A DNA stretch of 64,000 nucleotides. It comes from Novosphingobium sp. (GTDB lineage Bacteria > Pseudomonadota > Alphaproteobacteria > Sphingomonadales > Sphingomonadaceae). A program made the position numbers and the translations under genes. Location of the stretch: the NCBI RefSeq assembly GCF_030696665.1, contig NZ_JAUYRV010000052.1, positions 62,001 to 126,000 on the forward strand, given 5' to 3'. The notes below the pieces were generated by a model. The model was not told where the DNA came from. It worked only from the letters and a program-made list of their open reading frames with translations, and did not search any database. Shown piece after piece: positions 1 to 8,323 of this stretch; position 1 is the first letter of the stretch, and each line of letters begins with the position of its first letter.

Positions 1-151
1 CGCTTTCCAGCGCCTCAAGATGGCGACTGGTCACGCGGGTGCGCTGCGACAACTGCTTGATATCAAGGCCCGCAGCTTCGCGTGCGGCACGCAAGGTTTG
101 CCCGACGGAGGCGCGCTTTGGCTCGCCTGCGGGGATCGGGGTATCACTCAT
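1..151 (-). CDS. RodZ/HTH-family protein, N-terminal part (cut by window edge)
   Basis: The first 50 codons of a gene running off the left edge, from an ATG at 151. The translation shows a short polar leader, then a helix-turn-helix of the Xre/RodZ type (GQTLRAAREAAGLDIKQLSQ, then TRVTSRHLEALE). In RodZ-like proteins this cytoplasmic HTH precedes one membrane helix and a periplasmic domain and links MreB to the cell wall machinery. Only the HTH is visible, so an ordinary Xre regulator cannot be excluded. It lies downstream of ptsP on the same strand, 166 bases away. Confidence 0.65.
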   Translation of the reverse strand, partial: MSDTPIPAGEPKRASVGQTLRAAREAAGLDIKQLSQRTRVTSRHLEALES

Positions 152-317
152 ACTGGTAATGGCCTGCAGACCGCCGGCTTCGGTCAAAACGCGACTCCCG
201 TCATTTTCACTTAGTGTTTGGCAACCGTTTGTGAAGGCTTCGCTGCAACGCCGCGAAAGTCAACGGTGTTAACCGAAAAACGGCGGATTTCGGCGACGAA
301 ATGCCCTTTTGCGCGCC

Positions 318-2597
318 TCAATCGCACTCGATGCCGCGTTCACACGCCCATGCGGCGAGCGTGGCACGCATGTCGTGCGGCGGTTCGGCCAGCCACTGAT
401 TCATCGCGGCACCGATCTCGGCCATATCAACCTTGCGCACGAGTTCCTTGACCGGGCCAACGGCCGCAGGCGTGATCGACAGGCGGGTGATGCCAAGGCC
501 AAGCAAGGCCAGCGCTTCGAGCCGCCGCCCGCCCATTTCACCGCACACTGTGACGTCGGTTCCAAAAGGCGCGACGGTGGTTACCACACGGCGCAGGAAG
601 CGCAGGATCGCGGGGCTGAGCCAGTCGTAACGCTCGGCCAGCTTGGGATTGGCACGGTCAGCGGCGAACAGGAACTGCGTGAGGTCGTTGGTGCCGATCG
701 ACAGGAACGAAAGGCGCGGTGCCAAGACGTCAAGCCATTCGGCCAGCGCGGGCACTTCAAGCATCGCGCCATAGCGGATCGCTTCGGGCAGCACTTTCTT
801 GCGCTGACGCAGGAAGGCGAGCTGGCCTTCGAACACGGCCTTGGCGGCATCGAATTCCCACGGCTCGGTGACCATCGGGAACATCACGTTGAGTGTTTTG
901 CCGCCCGCAGCTTCGAGCAAGGCGCGGGCCTGCACTTTCAGCAGGCCATCGCGTTCAAGCGCGACGCGCAGCGCGCGCCAGCCCATCGCCGGGTTTTCCT
1001 CGGCCTCGCCTTCGTTGTGGCGCAGATAGGGCAACACCTTGTCACCGCCGATGTCGACCGTCCGGAACACCACCGGCTTGTCTCCAGCGGTATCGAGCAC
1101 ATCGCGGTAGAGCCGGGTCTGCCGTTCACGGGAAGGGAGTGTGGCCGAAACAAGGAACTGGAATTCGGTGCGGAACAGGCCGATGCCGTCCGCGCCTGTC
1201 AGGTTCAGCATCGGCGTATCATCGCGCAGCCCGGCGTTCATCAGCACGGTGATGCGGGTGCCATCGCGGGTGAACGGCTCCACCTCGCGCATGGTGGCGT
1301 AGTGGGCCTGCTTTTCGCGGTTCTTGGCAAAGCGCGCTTCGAATGCTTCGATCAGCGTGGGCGCGGCGCGGACATCGACCACGCCTTGGTCGCCATCAAG
1401 GAGCAGGTGATCGCCTTCACGCACCTTGCCGCGCAGCGCGCGCATGCGGCCGACCACAGGAATGCCCATCGCGCGGGCAACGATCACGACGTGCGCGGTG
1501 AGCGAGCCTTCTTCGAGGATGACGCCTTTCAGCCGCCGCCGATCATATTCCAGCAATTCCGCCGGGCCGAGGTTGCGGGCGATCAGGATGGCATCGCCTT
1601 TCAGACCCATCGTCGCCGCCGTGCCGAGCTGACCCGAGACAATGCGCAGCAGGCGGTTCGACAGATCTTCAAGATCGTGCATGCGGTCCGCCAGCAGCGG
1701 ATCATCGATCTGGCGCATGCGCATGCGGGTGCGCTGCTGGACGCGTTCTATCGCGGCTTCGGCGGTGAGGCCGGAATCGATTGCCTCGTTGATGCGGCGC
1801 GACCAGCCTTCGTCGTAGGCGAACATGCGGTAGGTTTCGAGCACCTCTTCGTGCTCTCCGCCCATGCCGAATTCGGCCTGGCTGGCCATGCGGTCAATCT
1901 GTTCGCGCATCTTGTCGAACGCCAGGTAGACGCGTTGGCGCTCTGCCTCGGTATCTTCAGCGACGATGTGTTCGATGGTGACGCGGGGCTGGTGGAACAC
2001 CGCCACGCCGCTGGCGAGGCCCTTTACCAGCGTGAGACCGGTTAGGCGGTCCGGCCCGGTGAGGTGTGCGGGGACGCCCAGCGTTTCTTCGTCATCGATC
2101 AGTTCGGCATTGGCGATGAGTTCGGACAGGACCATCGCCACTGTCTGCAGCGCCTCGATCTCGACCTCTTCATAGCGGCGCGGTTCGACATGCTGGACGG
2201 CGACGACGCCCACCGCACGTTCACGCCGGACGATGGGCACGCCTGCAAATGAGTGGAACTTTTCCTCGCCCGTTTCGGGCCGGAAGGCGAAGTCCGGGTG
2301 GGCGGCGGCTTCGGCAAGGTTCAGCGTTTCGACATTCCCCGCGATGGTGCCGACCAGACCCTCACCCACGGCAAGGCGCGTAACGTGGACGGCCGCCTGA
2401 TTCAGCCCGCGTGTGGCGAACAGTTCGAGCATGCCTTCGCGCAGGAGGTAGATAGAACAGACCTCGGAATCGAGGTTTTCCCCGATCACTTCGACGATCT
2501 GGTTGAGCTTGGCCTGAGCACCAGCGCGTGAGGCCATGACCTCGTGCAACGAGGTGAGGATCTGACGGGCGGCGGTGACGGCGCTGAGCATGGGCAT
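318..2597 (-). CDS. ptsP: Phosphoenolpyruvate-protein phosphotransferase PtsP (enzyme I-Ntr)
   Basis: 759 residues, the usual size for enzyme I of the nitrogen PTS, which passes phosphate from PEP to NPr and then to PtsN. An N-terminal GAF domain (about residues 15-165) is followed by the enzyme I N-terminal region, the swivelling phosphohistidine domain (LTAHVVIVAR, His369) and the PEP-binding TIM barrel with FRTVDIGGDK, IGTNDLTQF and CGEMGG. All catalytic motifs appear intact. The partner ptsN is also in this window near 29.5 kb. No NPr (ptsO) gene is seen here. The start at MPMLSAVTAARQ fits the family. Confidence 0.95.
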   Translation of the reverse strand: MPMLSAVTAARQILTSLHEVMASRAGAQAKLNQIVEVIGENLDSEVCSIYLLREGMLELFATRGLNQAAVHVTRLAVGEGLVGTIAGNVETLNLAEAAAHPDFAFRPETGEEKFHSFAGVPIVRRERAVGVVAVQHVEPRRYEEVEIEALQTVAMVLSELIANAELIDDEETLGVPAHLTGPDRLTGLTLVKGLASGVAVFHQPRVTIEHIVAEDTEAERQRVYLAFDKMREQIDRMASQAEFGMGGEHEEVLETYRMFAYDEGWSRRINEAIDSGLTAEAAIERVQQRTRMRMRQIDDPLLADRMHDLEDLSNRLLRIVSGQLGTAATMGLKGDAILIARNLGPAELLEYDRRRLKGVILEEGSLTAHVVIVARAMGIPVVGRMRALRGKVREGDHLLLDGDQGVVDVRAAPTLIEAFEARFAKNREKQAHYATMREVEPFTRDGTRITVLMNAGLRDDTPMLNLTGADGIGLFRTEFQFLVSATLPSRERQTRLYRDVLDTAGDKPVVFRTVDIGGDKVLPYLRHNEGEAEENPAMGWRALRVALERDGLLKVQARALLEAAGGKTLNVMFPMVTEPWEFDAAKAVFEGQLAFLRQRKKVLPEAIRYGAMLEVPALAEWLDVLAPRLSFLSIGTNDLTQFLFAADRANPKLAERYDWLSPAILRFLRRVVTTVAPFGTDVTVCGEMGGRRLEALALLGLGITRLSITPAAVGPVKELVRKVDMAEIGAAMNQWLAEPPHDMRATLAAWACERGIECD

Positions 2598-2888
2598 GTG
2601 AATAGCCTAGCGCATGCGATTTGGGAATGTTGCGTGAAATCCGATGCGGTGCGGAAAGTTGCGTGGATAGGTATTCCCACTTTTGCTTCGTCATTCCCGC
2701 GCATGCGGGAATCCGGCGACAAAAAGCCCGTCGCCCAGCGACGACTCTTTTGATGGACTGGACTCCCGCCTTCGCGGGGGTGACGAAGTGGGGTGAACGG
2801 ATGACGAAGTTTGGGGTGCAAGAGTTGAAACGCAAAAGAGCCGCCCAACGCGGGCGGCTCCGTGTGTTGCCTTTGGAAGGCGGCGCGA
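2598..2888. other. Intergenic region with a hairpin repeat, no gene
   Basis: A 291-bp gap between the start of ptsP and the end of a DUF465 gene. Its centre holds a sphingomonad-type repeat pair (separate entry). The rest shows no coding potential. The ptsP promoter should lie in the part next to 2598, but no convincing boxes are visible. Confidence 0.6.
2687..2790. repeat. Paired palindromic repeat (TCATTCCCGC family)
   Basis: Two small hairpins face each other: CGTCATTCCCGCGCATGCGG with its GGGAATCC flank on the left, and GACTCCCGCCTTCGCGGGGG followed by TGACGAAG on the right. The outer edges (TTCGTCA and TGACGAA) are complementary, so the whole element can fold as one long hairpin. A second copy lies at 57429-57515 between ligU and ligI. 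This resembles the REP/MITE-like elements common in sphingomonads. Confidence 0.75.
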
Positions 2889-3047
2889 TCAGTGGAGGCC
2901 GGTAAGCTCTTCCTTGATCTTCAGCTTCTTTCGTTTGAGCTGAGCCACCAGCGTTTCATCAGGGAGGGGCCGGGACATTTCCATATGGATCTGCTTTTCA
3001 AGACCGGCGTGCTTGTTCTGGAGAGCGCTGATGTGCGTCGATTCCAT
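2889..3047 (-). CDS. DUF465 (YdcH-like) small protein
   Basis: A 52-residue protein that reads MESTHISALQNKHAGLEKQI and ends KEELTGLH. It is a charged helical hairpin with the pattern H-I-x-A-L-x-x-K-H, then P-x-P-D-x-x-L-V-x-x-L-K-R-x-K-L-x-x-K-E-E. This is the typical DUF465/YdcH family of alphaproteobacteria, whose function is unknown. A strong ribosome binding site TAAGGAGG precedes the ATG. A second DUF465 protein is encoded divergently at 3304. Confidence 0.9.
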   Translation of the reverse strand: MESTHISALQNKHAGLEKQIHMEMSRPLPDETLVAQLKRKKLKIKEELTGLH

Positions 3048-3303
3048 GCGTTTTCCTCCTTAAGGGAAAGCCCCCATCAGATACCCGCACAAGGCCATCC
3101 CCCGTGCGGGGCGGCGGCGCCTGATTTGCCTTCGTTGCTGATTGTTTCCGACTCAGTCAGGCGGCGCGTTGTCATGGTCCCACAATCACCGTATCTTGCA
3201 AGCCAAACCGCGTCGGGCTGTGCTGCATTACGGGTTCGACCGTAGGGCGCAGGCAAGGCCCGATTCAGCGTATGCGGTCTTGAATCTAGGAGTTGGGCGT
3301 ACA

Positions 3304-3501
3304 GTGACCGAAGAGGAAATGCGCAAGAGACTGGCCGCGCTGAGCATTGAACATCGCGATCTTGATGCCGCGATCGACGCGCTCACACTGGCAGGAACGC
3401 GCGACCAGTTGCAGATCGCCCGCCTGAAAAAGCGCAAATTGCTGCTCAAGGACCAGATCGCAATGATCGAGGACTATCTCATTCCCGATATTATCGCATG
3501 A
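3304..3501 (+). CDS. DUF465 family small protein (second copy)
   Basis: 65 residues from a GTG start with AGGAG about 11 bases upstream. An ATG five codons in is an alternative. The protein is helical and charged: an E-H-R-D-L-D-A-A-I segment, then IARLKKRKLLLKDQIAMIED, matching the DUF465 pattern of two antiparallel helices. The function is unknown. It lies 256 bp from, and divergent to, the first DUF465 gene and upstream of the DUF1465 gene. The pairing of DUF465 with DUF1465 genes suggests a conserved neighbourhood rather than chance. Confidence 0.85.
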   Translation: MTEEEMRKRLAALSIEHRDLDAAIDALTLAGTRDQLQIARLKKRKLLLKDQIAMIEDYLIPDIIA

Positions 3502-3591
3502 TTTCATTTGGATAGATTGAATTTACCCAAGCCCTGACCTGTCCCGTTAAGATACGTTCAGGAAAGGGACAGTTACAGATCGGTTGCAGTC

Positions 3592-4101
3592 TTGGCGAAC
3601 CGCCGCGCCGCAGCCTATGCGCAAGTCATGGCCCTACTGCCCAGCCTCAACCCGCGCATCGTCGAAGCGCTCTATGCCGAAGCTCTCGGCCTTGCCGAAA
3701 CTGTGCGCCTGCGCTTTGAACGCCTGCGTCAGGACACAGCGCGAGGAGCGGGCGGGGACGATGAGGACTTGCGCCGAGTGCAGGTGAGCTGCGAGGCGCT
3801 GCGCACCACAACGCGCGTGATGCATTGCCTTGCCTGGCTGCTCAATCACCGCGCGCATTTTGCCGGAGAGCTTTCGCAACTGCAATTGCGACGCCACGGC
3901 CGCCTGATCGCCAACTTTCCGGCGAGCGAGGCAGACGTGGTCGATACGCTGCCTATGGACGTTCAGGTGCTGGTCCACGAGAGTGAGCGGCTTTACCAGC
4001 GCATCCAGCGGCTTGAGCAATCCTGGCGCACGCAGGGGATCAGCGAAGACAGCGCGGTGCGGCGGCTGCGCGAGCGGCTTTCACGCGCAGTGGGGGAATA
4101 A
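3592..4101 (+). CDS. DUF1465 protein, RcdA-like (regulator of CtrA degradation family)
   Basis: 169 residues from a TTG start. The ATG at 3628 (MALLPSLNPR) is a possible alternative because no clear ribosome binding site decides. The protein is all-helical, with VEALYAEALGLAETVR near the N-terminus and ESERLYQRIQRLEQSW near the C-terminus. This pattern is typical of DUF1465, the family that includes Caulobacter RcdA, an adaptor helping ClpXP degrade the cell-cycle regulator CtrA. Assignment to the family is from pattern recognition. The cell-cycle role in this organism is inferred. Confidence 0.75.
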   Translation: MANRRAAAYAQVMALLPSLNPRIVEALYAEALGLAETVRLRFERLRQDTARGAGGDDEDLRRVQVSCEALRTTTRVMHCLAWLLNHRAHFAGELSQLQLRRHGRLIANFPASEADVVDTLPMDVQVLVHESERLYQRIQRLEQSWRTQGISEDSAVRRLRERLSRAVGE

Positions 4102-4130
4102 GCGCCTGATCCTGCGCGGTGAGGCTGACG

Positions 4131-5612
4131 TCATGACGCCGTCGGCAGCATACTTTCCAGCAGCGCCACTTCCTCTGCACTGAACCACAGACCCAGCTTT
4201 GAACGCCGCCACAACACGTCCTGCGCGGTCTGCGCCCATTCGCGGGTGACGAGGTGGTCAAGCTCGGCCTCGGTAAAGCCCTGTCCGACGGCGCGGCCCA
4301 TGTCGCCGCGCACAAAGCCAAGCGCATCGGTGCCATAGGCGCGGGCGAGGCGGTGAATCGTGGCGCGCGACAGGTTCTGTGCCTGGGCGTGGATTTCCTG
4401 TTCAAGCGGGGCAAGGTTGTCCGCCTCGTCCAGCCCGTCGGGCTTGAAGTCGCCGCCGGGCAGCGGTGCAGTGGCTGTCCATCCCGCATTGTCCATCAAG
4501 CCAAGGCGTTCGAGCGCTGCCTCGGCCAGAGTGCGGTGTGTAGTGATCTTGCCACCCAGCACCGAAAGCAGCGGTGCGCTGTGGTGATCGCTGCCACGAT
4601 CCAGTTCGAAACGATAGCCGCGCGTGGCGGCTTCGGGCTTGCCGGTGCCGTCATCGGCCAGCAGGCGCACCCCGGCAAAAGTCCAGACCACATCATCGCG
4701 TGAAAGCTGGCGGCGGAAGTGGCGGTTGGCGGCGTCGAGCAGGTAGGCGATTTCAGCTTCACTTGCCTGTGGCGGATCAGCGTCGGCCCCCTCCTCGCTA
4801 TCGGTCGTGCCGATCAGGGTGAAGGCGTGCTGCCACGGGATGGCAAAGCACATGCGGCCATCTGACAATTGCAGGAACAGCGCGCGCGGATCATCGTGCA
4901 GGCGCGGGACGACGATGTGCGAGCCGCGCACCTTGCGCAAGGTGGCGGGCTTTGGCGCGCGGGCGATGCCGAGCAGGTCGCCCACTTGCGGGCCTGCGGC
5001 GTTGATCGTCATGGCGGCGTGGAAGGTTTCCCCTCCTGCTTCGATACGCCACAGATGCCCTTCGCGGCGCAGCGCGGTGACCGGGCAGCGGGTGCGCACG
5101 TCTGCGCCACGATCCGCAGCATCGCGGGCAAGCAGGACGACAAGCCGCGCATCGTCCACCCAGCAATCGGAATATTCATAGCCGCGCCGGATATCGGATT
5201 GCAGCCCCATGCGGCCCTGCAACTTTACGCGCTTTGTCGGCGGCAAAATCTTGCGCCCGCCGATCCGATCATAGAGCCAAAGCCCGGTGCGCAGCATCCA
5301 CCACGGGCGGCCTTCTGGCACGAAGGGCAGGACGAAGCGCATTGGCCAAACGATGTGCGGGGCCTGTGCCCACAGGATCTCGCGTTCGTGCAGCGCTTCG
5401 GCAACGAGCGCAAATTCGCGGTGTTCAAGGTAGCGCAAGCCGCCGTGGATCAGCTTGGTCGAGGCGGACGATGTGCCTTGCGCCAGATCGCCGCGTTCAA
5501 GCAGCAGGACCGAAAGGCCGCGCCCCACCGCATCGCGGGCGATGGCCGCGCCGTTCACCCCGCCGCCGATCACGGCGAGATCGTATGGCACGTCGATTGC
5601 GCTTTCCATCAT
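4131..5612 (-). CDS. glpD: Glycerol-3-phosphate dehydrogenase, FAD-dependent
   Basis: 493 residues starting MMESAIDVPYDLAVIGGGVN. It has the N-terminal FAD-binding GxGxxG (IGGGVNGAAIARDAVGRG), the GlpD signature GTSSASTKLIHGGLRYLE, and a C-terminal helical domain (about residues 380-490). It oxidises glycerol 3-phosphate to dihydroxyacetone phosphate at the membrane and feeds electrons to quinone. The open frame continues 123 codons upstream, but homologous sequence begins only at MMES, which also has a GGGTGG-type ribosome site. No glpK or glpF is next to it. It is convergent with the DUF1465 gene. Confidence 0.95.
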   Translation of the reverse strand: MMESAIDVPYDLAVIGGGVNGAAIARDAVGRGLSVLLLERGDLAQGTSSASTKLIHGGLRYLEHREFALVAEALHEREILWAQAPHIVWPMRFVLPFVPEGRPWWMLRTGLWLYDRIGGRKILPPTKRVKLQGRMGLQSDIRRGYEYSDCWVDDARLVVLLARDAADRGADVRTRCPVTALRREGHLWRIEAGGETFHAAMTINAAGPQVGDLLGIARAPKPATLRKVRGSHIVVPRLHDDPRALFLQLSDGRMCFAIPWQHAFTLIGTTDSEEGADADPPQASEAEIAYLLDAANRHFRRQLSRDDVVWTFAGVRLLADDGTGKPEAATRGYRFELDRGSDHHSAPLLSVLGGKITTHRTLAEAALERLGLMDNAGWTATAPLPGGDFKPDGLDEADNLAPLEQEIHAQAQNLSRATIHRLARAYGTDALGFVRGDMGRAVGQGFTEAELDHLVTREWAQTAQDVLWRRSKLGLWFSAEEVALLESMLPTAS

Positions 5613-5681
5613 GCCACCCTGATACGAGCGGTCACATTGTGCAAGGTTGCACGGGGGCAGGACAATGCCCATACCGGATGC

Positions 5682-6605
5682 ATGGCCCAAATGCCCCCGA
5701 TACCAGACCGCAGCGAGTGGCCCACGGGCCGCTCCGAACAGCTCGAACCGCTGGTGCGCCGCGTTCTGGCACCCAACCCTTCGCCTTATACTTTCACCGG
5801 CACGCAGACGTATATCGTTGGCGCGGGGGCGGAAGTTGCGGTGATCGATCCGGGACCGGATGACACGGGTGTTTCCGGGCATGCCGATACCAACGGTGAA
5901 GGCCATGTCGAGGCGATCCTTGCGGCGGTGGGCGCTGCGAAGGTCGTGGCCATCGTCTGCACGCATACCCATCGCGATCACAGCCCCGCTTCACGCCCCC
6001 TGCAGGCAGCGACGGGTGCGCCGATCATCGGCTGTGCGGCACTGGCGCTGGTCGACGATGGGCCGCGTGCCGATGCAGCTTTTGACGCCGATTACCTGCC
6101 CGACCGCGTGCTGGCCGATGGCGAGCGGGTTTCTGGCGATGGATGGACGCTGGAAGCCGTGGCGACGCCGGGGCATACCAGCAACCATCTGTGCTATTCG
6201 GTTCTGGAAAGCGGCGCACTGTTTACCGGCGATCATGTGATGGGCTGGTCAACCTCGGTGGTATCGCCCCCGGATGGCGATATGGCCGCCTATATGGCCA
6301 GCCTGCAGAAGCTCTATGACCGCGAGGACCGGGTGCTCTATCCGGCACATGGGCCGCAGATCGACAATCCGCGACAACTGGTGCGCGGCATGCTCGGCCA
6401 CCGGCGGCAACGCGAGCGCCAGATTGTGCGGCTGCTGGAAGATGGCGGGCCGCACGCCATTCCTGAATTCGTGAGCGCGATGTACAAGGGATTGGATACA
6501 AGGCTGCATGGCGCGGCGGGGCGTTCGGTACTGGCGCATCTGATCGATCTGGAACGGCAGGGCCGCGTGGCCGTTGAGGGGGAACGATGGATGATGCTCG
6601 CCTGA
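5682..6605 (+). CDS. Metallo-beta-lactamase-fold hydrolase (LACTB2-like)
   Basis: 307 residues from ATG 5682 (MAQMPPIPDR). ATG 5691 is equally possible. The zinc motif THTHRDH sits at residues 94-100, where the usual HxHxDH carries Arg at the sixth position. It is followed by the second-shell motifs TPGHTSNHLCY and LFTGDHVMG and by a C-terminal winged-helix region (about 240-305). This resembles the LACTB2 group of metal-dependent hydrolases, some of which are nucleases. The substrate is unknown. The gene is divergent from glpD and overlaps the next gene by 19 bases, so the two are probably cotranscribed. Confidence 0.85.
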   Translation: MAQMPPIPDRSEWPTGRSEQLEPLVRRVLAPNPSPYTFTGTQTYIVGAGAEVAVIDPGPDDTGVSGHADTNGEGHVEAILAAVGAAKVVAIVCTHTHRDHSPASRPLQAATGAPIIGCAALALVDDGPRADAAFDADYLPDRVLADGERVSGDGWTLEAVATPGHTSNHLCYSVLESGALFTGDHVMGWSTSVVSPPDGDMAAYMASLQKLYDREDRVLYPAHGPQIDNPRQLVRGMLGHRRQRERQIVRLLEDGGPHAIPEFVSAMYKGLDTRLHGAAGRSVLAHLIDLERQGRVAVEGERWMMLA

Positions 6606-7240
6606 ACAACTCGCCCGCCCCTGCAACAAAGCGTGAAGCTTCGCTGGCACGGGTCTCATTGCTGCCTTGGGCGCTGTTTCTGGTGGCGCTTTCGGCGGCG
6701 GTATTCTTCGCGTGGAAATGGTGGCAGCCTGAGGACATCGGCGATCCTCTGGCGACCAGCCTTGTGGCGTTTGAGAAGCAGGACAAGCTGACCGTGTTCA
6801 GCGCTGAACTTGCGCCCGTGGTTTCCAGCAACGATTCACGCATGTTCGGGTTGGTGAATTCAAAACAGGTTGCGGTGATCCCGGCGCGGGTGGATTACAC
6901 CATCGATCTTTCCAAGGTTGGGCGCGAACGGTTGAGCTGGAATGCCGAGACGCAGACGCTGGGCGTGAAACTGCCGCCTTTGACCGTGAGCCGCCCGAAT
7001 CTGGATGAGGCGCGCGCGCAATATCTGCGTGACGGCATCTGGATCACGCGCGAGGCGCAGGACAAGCTGACGCGCGACAACACCCGTCTGGCCGAGGCGC
7101 AGGCGGTGCAACAAGCTGCCAATCCGGTGCTGATGAACCTTGCACGGCAGGCGGCGAAGGAAGCGATCAGCCAGAATGTCTCGATCCCGTTGCAGGTGGC
7201 GGGTTATGGCAAGGCGAAGGTTGTGGTCACTTTCGAATAA
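6587..7240 (+). CDS. DUF4230 protein with N-terminal membrane anchor
   Basis: 217 residues. One hydrophobic helix (LLPWALFLVALSAAVFFAWK, about residues 25-45) is followed by a soluble domain that recalls DUF4230: a beta-rich start with DKLTVFSAELAPVV, then VDYTIDLSKV, and a charged C-terminal helix. The function of the family is unknown. The start ATGGATGATGC lies inside the end of the hydrolase gene, which indicates translational coupling. It probably acts at the inner membrane with the domain outside. Confidence 0.75.
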   Translation: MDDARLNNSPAPATKREASLARVSLLPWALFLVALSAAVFFAWKWWQPEDIGDPLATSLVAFEKQDKLTVFSAELAPVVSSNDSRMFGLVNSKQVAVIPARVDYTIDLSKVGRERLSWNAETQTLGVKLPPLTVSRPNLDEARAQYLRDGIWITREAQDKLTRDNTRLAEAQAVQQAANPVLMNLARQAAKEAISQNVSIPLQVAGYGKAKVVVTFE

Positions 7241-7257
7241 CCAACACTATTGCGAGA

Positions 7258-7283
7258 GCGCGGACTGCCGCTTAAGTCCGCGC
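7258..7283. terminator. Perfect 9-bp inverted repeat before nadA
   Basis: GCGCGGACT and AGTCCGCGC are separated by 8 bases. It sits 17 bases after the DUF4230 stop and 39 bases before the nadA start. No T-run follows on either strand, so it could be a rho-independent-like RNA stop, an mRNA-end stabiliser or an operator for nadA. Confidence 0.45.
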
Positions 7284-7322
7284 TTCAAACCGGCACGGTT
7301 TGCCCGGTGGAGGATGCCTGCG

Positions 7323-8321
7323 ATGACTGCCCAGCCGACCAACCTTTCCGGCCTTGACCTGCGTGCCGAGATCGACCGCCTGCGCAAGGAGCGCAACGTG
7401 GTGATCCTTGCGCACTATTACCAGCGCCCGGAGATTCAGGATCTGGCGGATTTCGTGGGCGACAGTCTGGAGCTTTCGCGCAAGGCGGCCGCGACCGACG
7501 CCGATGTGATCGCGTTCTGCGGCGTGAAGTTCATGGCCGATACCGCCAAGATCCTGTCACCGAACAAGATTGTGGTGCTGCCCGATATGGACGCCGGGTG
7601 CAGTCTTGAGGATTCGTGCCCGCCCGACAAGTTCAAGGCTTTCCGCGAGGCGCACCCCGATCATATCGCGCTGACCTACATCAACTGCTCGACCGAGGTG
7701 AAGGCGCTGTCGGACGTGATCGTCACGTCATCGAGCGCCGAGACGATCCTTTCGCAGATCCCGCCCGAACAGAAGATAATCTTCGGGCCAGACCGCCACC
7801 TTGGCGGATACCTGAACCGCAAGTTCGGGCGCGACATGCTGCTGTGGCCAGGCGTGTGCATTGTGCACGAGGCGTTTTCGGAAACCGAGTTGCTCAAGCT
7901 GATGGCGCAGCACCCCGGCGCGCCGGTGGCAGGCCATCCCGAATGCCCGCCGCACATCATCGATCATTGCGATTATGTGGGATCGACCAGCGGCATCCTG
8001 CAATTCGCCAAGACCTTTACCGGTGACACGCTGATCGTGGCGACCGAACCGCACATCATTCACCAGATGGAACTGGCGATCCCGGACAAGACCTTCATCG
8101 GCGCTCCCGGGGCTGACGGCAACTGCAACTGCAACATCTGCCCCTACATGGCGCTCAACACGATGGAAAAGCTCTACGTCGCGCTGCGCGATCTGCAGCC
8201 GCGTATAGAGATGGACGAAGACTTGCGTCTGGCCGCCAAGAAGAGCCTCGACCGGATGCTCGATATGGCCAGCGGCACGGTGGGCATGGGTGATCTGGGG
8301 GCGCGGCCGTTCGAGGGTTAA
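7323..8321 (+). CDS. nadA: Quinolinate synthase NadA
   Basis: 332 residues. The enzyme condenses iminoaspartate with dihydroxyacetone phosphate to quinolinate in NAD biosynthesis and holds an oxygen-sensitive [4Fe-4S] cluster. Typical segments are VILAHYYQRPEIQDLADFVG, FCGVKFMADTAKIL, GHPECPPHI and the C-terminal CNCNICPYM that supplies a cluster cysteine. I chose ATG 7323 because GGTGGAGG lies 8 bases upstream. An in-frame ATG at 7314 overlaps that site too closely. No nadB or nadC is adjacent. It ends 2 bases from the convergent transporter gene. Confidence 0.95.
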   Translation: MTAQPTNLSGLDLRAEIDRLRKERNVVILAHYYQRPEIQDLADFVGDSLELSRKAAATDADVIAFCGVKFMADTAKILSPNKIVVLPDMDAGCSLEDSCPPDKFKAFREAHPDHIALTYINCSTEVKALSDVIVTSSSAETILSQIPPEQKIIFGPDRHLGGYLNRKFGRDMLLWPGVCIVHEAFSETELLKLMAQHPGAPVAGHPECPPHIIDHCDYVGSTSGILQFAKTFTGDTLIVATEPHIIHQMELAIPDKTFIGAPGADGNCNCNICPYMALNTMEKLYVALRDLQPRIEMDEDLRLAAKKSLDRMLDMASGTVGMGDLGARPFEG

Positions 8322-8323
8322 CC

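Noticed and set aside
309..2045. A 578-codon open frame on the plus strand
   Set aside because: It is the shadow of ptsP on the other strand; ptsP has all enzyme I motifs, the shadow has none. Similar long frames opposite rho (36522-37832), the acyl-CoA dehydrogenase (44394-46052) and LigI/LigU (56859-58586) were dropped for the same reason.
2687..2790. A CRISPR array
   Set aside because: Only two hairpin units with unlike spacing, no regular spacers and no cas genes; the same element is scattered singly elsewhere.
5613..5981. N-terminal extension of glpD to 616 residues
   Set aside because: The extra part has no family similarity, lies in the start of the divergent hydrolase gene, and the ATG pair at 5609-5612 has a ribosome site.
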